Shown one piece after another: positions 62,548-64,000 of a stretch of DNA of 64,000 nucleotides. The stretch's first letter is position 1. Each line of letters opens with the position of its first letter. The position numbers were made by a program, and so were the translations under genes. Below the pieces are notes generated by a model, which worked only from the letters and a program-made list of their open reading frames with translations, was not told the DNA's origin and ran no database searches. Source of the DNA: Brachybacterium sp. P6-10-X1 (lineage in GTDB: Bacteria; Actinomycetota; Actinomycetes; Actinomycetales; Dermabacteraceae). The DNA lies in assembly GCF_001969445.1 (NCBI RefSeq), contig NZ_CP017297.1, forward strand, positions 2,356,001 to 2,420,000, written 5' to 3'.

Positions 62548-63869
62548 TGCTCTCGCGGCGCCGTCTCCTGACCGGCGGGCTCACGCTCGGCGCGGCCGGC
62601 GCGGGTCTGAGCGCCCTCGCCGCCTGCGCGGGCACGCTCCCGCCCGTCGACACCACCGCCGACGGATTCGGGCAGGACGCGACCGGGACGGTGACCGCCT
62701 GGTGCCGCTCTGCGACGCAGACGGGTGTCCAGGCGGCCGCCGCGTCGTTCAACGAGCAGCACGAGGACCTGGAGGTGCAGGTTCTGCCCATCCCGGACGC
62801 CCAGTACGTCACCAAGCTCGCCACCTCGATCCGCGGCGGCTCCGTCCCGGACCTCGTCGACGTCGACCTCATCAACTGCCCGCTGTTCTACGTGCGCGAC
62901 GCCTTCGCCGACCTCACCGATCTGGTGGCGGCGCTGCCCTTCCGCGATGCGCTCTCCGCCGGCCACATGGGTCTGCTCACGCACGAGGACCGGATCTACG
63001 GCACCCCGTTCCTGGGGGACTACTCGACGCTCTTCGCGAACACGGATCTGCTGGGCAGGGCCGGGTTCGAGCTGGCCGAGGTCTCCGGGAGCCTGGAGTC
63101 GCTGATGGCGACGTGCCAGTCGTTGAAGACCGCCCTGCCGGACGTCCGTCCGTGGGCGTTCCCCGGCAACGCCTCCGGGGCGATGGGCTTCACGATCCAG
63201 CCGATGATCTGGGCGGCGGGCACCGACCTGATCTCCGGGGACCTCGGGGACCAATCGGGCAACGTCCTCGGCAACGACGTCGTCGAGGCGGTCCTGGAGT
63301 TCCACCGCCAGCTCTGGGTCGACGAGCTGGTCCCCCGGCGCACCTACGTCGCCGACGGCGCCCAGTGGGGCAACGCCTACCGCTCCGGGGAGGTCGTCTT
63401 CCTCCCGTCCGCCTACGGTCCCGCCGTGGCGGAGGCCGACGAGTCCTTCCGCCCCCTCTCCCAGAACGTGCTCGTGCCCGGACCGGACGGAGGGAAGGCC
63501 ACGTTCTCCGGCGGGGACAACATGTGCATCCTCAACGGCGCCGCGAACGCCTCCGGCGCCTGGCAGTTCATGCGCTACACCCTGGAGCTCGAGGTCCAGC
63601 GCTCCCTGCCGGCCAGCGGATACATGCCGATCCGGTCCGACAGCGCCGATGCCGATTTCTCCGCGAGGTACGAGCAGGCGACCGTGCCGGTCAGGCAGCT
63701 CGACGAGGGCTATGTACCCTCGTCCCTCGCCTACAACCTGCTCTACAACCAGTCCTCCAGCCCGTGGCTGGCGATGATCCGCCGCGCCGTGTTCGACGGC
63801 GATACCCCCGGCGCTCTGGCCGAGGCCCAGTCCGAGTACGACCGCATCCTCACCCAGACCCAGCTCTAG
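62547..63869 (+). CDS. Sugar-binding lipoprotein of an ABC importer (family 1 SBP)
   Basis: A 440-residue extracytoplasmic binding protein. A Tat-like SRRRLLTGG and a hydrophobic stretch end in the lipobox ALAACAG. The mature part has QYVTKLATSIRGGSVPDLVDVD, LGDYSTLFANTDLL, ANASGAWQFMRYTLELE and DNMCILNG, as in sugar-binding proteins of the MalE type. The start ATG overlaps the TGA of the GH127 gene. It is followed after 9 bases by the next gene, probably a permease. Together with GH127 and LacI it forms an arabinose-containing oligosaccharide uptake operon. Confidence 0.9.
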   Translation: MLSRRRLLTGGLTLGAAGAGLSALAACAGTLPPVDTTADGFGQDATGTVTAWCRSATQTGVQAAAASFNEQHEDLEVQVLPIPDAQYVTKLATSIRGGSVPDLVDVDLINCPLFYVRDAFADLTDLVAALPFRDALSAGHMGLLTHEDRIYGTPFLGDYSTLFANTDLLGRAGFELAEVSGSLESLMATCQSLKTALPDVRPWAFPGNASGAMGFTIQPMIWAAGTDLISGDLGDQSGNVLGNDVVEAVLEFHRQLWVDELVPRRTYVADGAQWGNAYRSGEVVFLPSAYGPAVAEADESFRPLSQNVLVPGPDGGKATFSGGDNMCILNGAANASGAWQFMRYTLELEVQRSLPASGYMPIRSDSADADFSARYEQATVPVRQLDEGYVPSSLAYNLLYNQSSSPWLAMIRRAVFDGDTPGALAEAQSEYDRILTQTQL

Positions 63870-63878
63870 GAGCCCGCC

Positions 63879-64000
63879 ATGACCGCACTCGAGGACGAGT
63901 CGCTGCCGGGGCCCGCCGGAGTCGATCCCTCGACCGGACGGACCGCGTCCGGACGCTCCCGTCGACCCCGTCGTTCCCCACGTTCCCGTCGTTCCCGTAG
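63879..64000 (+). CDS. Start of the next gene, probably an ABC permease (cut by window end)
   Basis: ATG 63879 has GGAG 8 bases upstream and opens a frame that runs to the window edge, forty codons. The visible residues MTALEDESLPGPAGVDP are followed by a Ser-Arg-Pro-rich stretch with the unit R-R-S repeated, encoded by a CGTTCCC-type DNA repeat. No domain is visible yet. Being next after a sugar-binding gene, it probably encodes the inner-membrane permease, whose cytoplasmic N-terminus is often basic. Confidence 0.55.
   Translation, partial: MTALEDESLPGPAGVDPSTGRTASGRSRRPRRSPRSRRSR

Overview
The window is high-GC DNA with dense, often overlapping genes, GTG starts after strong Shine-Dalgarno sequences, Tat-type and lipoprotein signal peptides, and an actinobacterial RmlC-RmlD fusion, an Rv2629-like protein and a HelD-type helicase. 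It is chromosomal DNA of an actinomycete. Protein style suggests Micrococcales of the Brachybacterium/Dermabacteraceae type, but this is an impression from memory and not proven. I saw no tRNA, rRNA or CRISPR array.

Layout. (1) 1-506: the 3' end of an ISL3-family insertion sequence. (2) About 0.7-19.9 kb: a cell-surface polysaccharide locus. A long minus-strand operon runs from an asparagine-synthase-like protein at 19.9 kb through a GT4 glycosyltransferase, a Wzm/Wzt-type ABC exporter, UDP-GlcNAc 2-epimerase, a membrane-anchored glycosyltransferase fused to a heparinase-like lyase, a second asparagine-synthase-like protein, a lyase-like/alpha-beta-hydrolase fusion, and a polysaccharide-deacetylase-like protein. 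Facing it on the plus strand are an ATP-grasp ligase and another glycosyltransferase. (3) 20-28.7 kb: a NitT/TauT-type ABC importer, a GltS-type symporter, an erythromycin-esterase-like gene with a divergent TetR regulator, and a TetR/flavin-monooxygenase pair. (4) 28.8-34.5 kb: an amidohydrolase whose 3' end is duplicated around a MntA-HepT toxin-antitoxin pair, a gamma-carbonic-anhydrase-like protein, and a CstR/CstB persulfide-stress module with two G/C-tract operators. (5) 34.7-43 kb: a carbohydrate uptake operon (two LplB/YtcP-type permeases, one frameshifted; a large binding lipoprotein; a sulfatase; a LacI regulator; a palindromic operator), then a sodium:solute symporter. (6) 43.4-48.4 kb: a Fic protein and the dTDP-L-rhamnose genes rmlCD, rmlB, rmlA. 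(7) 48.6-60.4 kb: an Rv2629/Balon-like protein, PhoD phosphatase with an FN3 partner, adenosine deaminase, a HelD-like helicase, a two-component system with a VanY-like carboxypeptidase, and a LacI regulator. (8) 60.5-64 kb: a GH127 arabinofuranosidase with a sugar-binding lipoprotein and the start of the next, probably permease, gene.

How it works together. The most unusual part is region 2. Polymerising enzymes (three glycosyltransferases), an exporter, lyase-like domains and ATP-dependent amide-forming enzymes (two asparagine-synthase-like proteins lacking the Cys2 nucleophile, and one ATP-grasp protein) sit in one locus, with whole functions present as diverged pairs. This suggests a secreted or wall-linked glycan containing N-acetylmannosamine-type sugar, decorated through amide bonds and trimmed by its own lyases. 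Rhamnose from the rml genes at 45-48 kb could feed the same polymer. Regions 5 and 8 are import-and-degrade operons for external glycans (sulfated, and arabinofuranoside-containing), each with its own LacI repressor and palindromic operator candidate.
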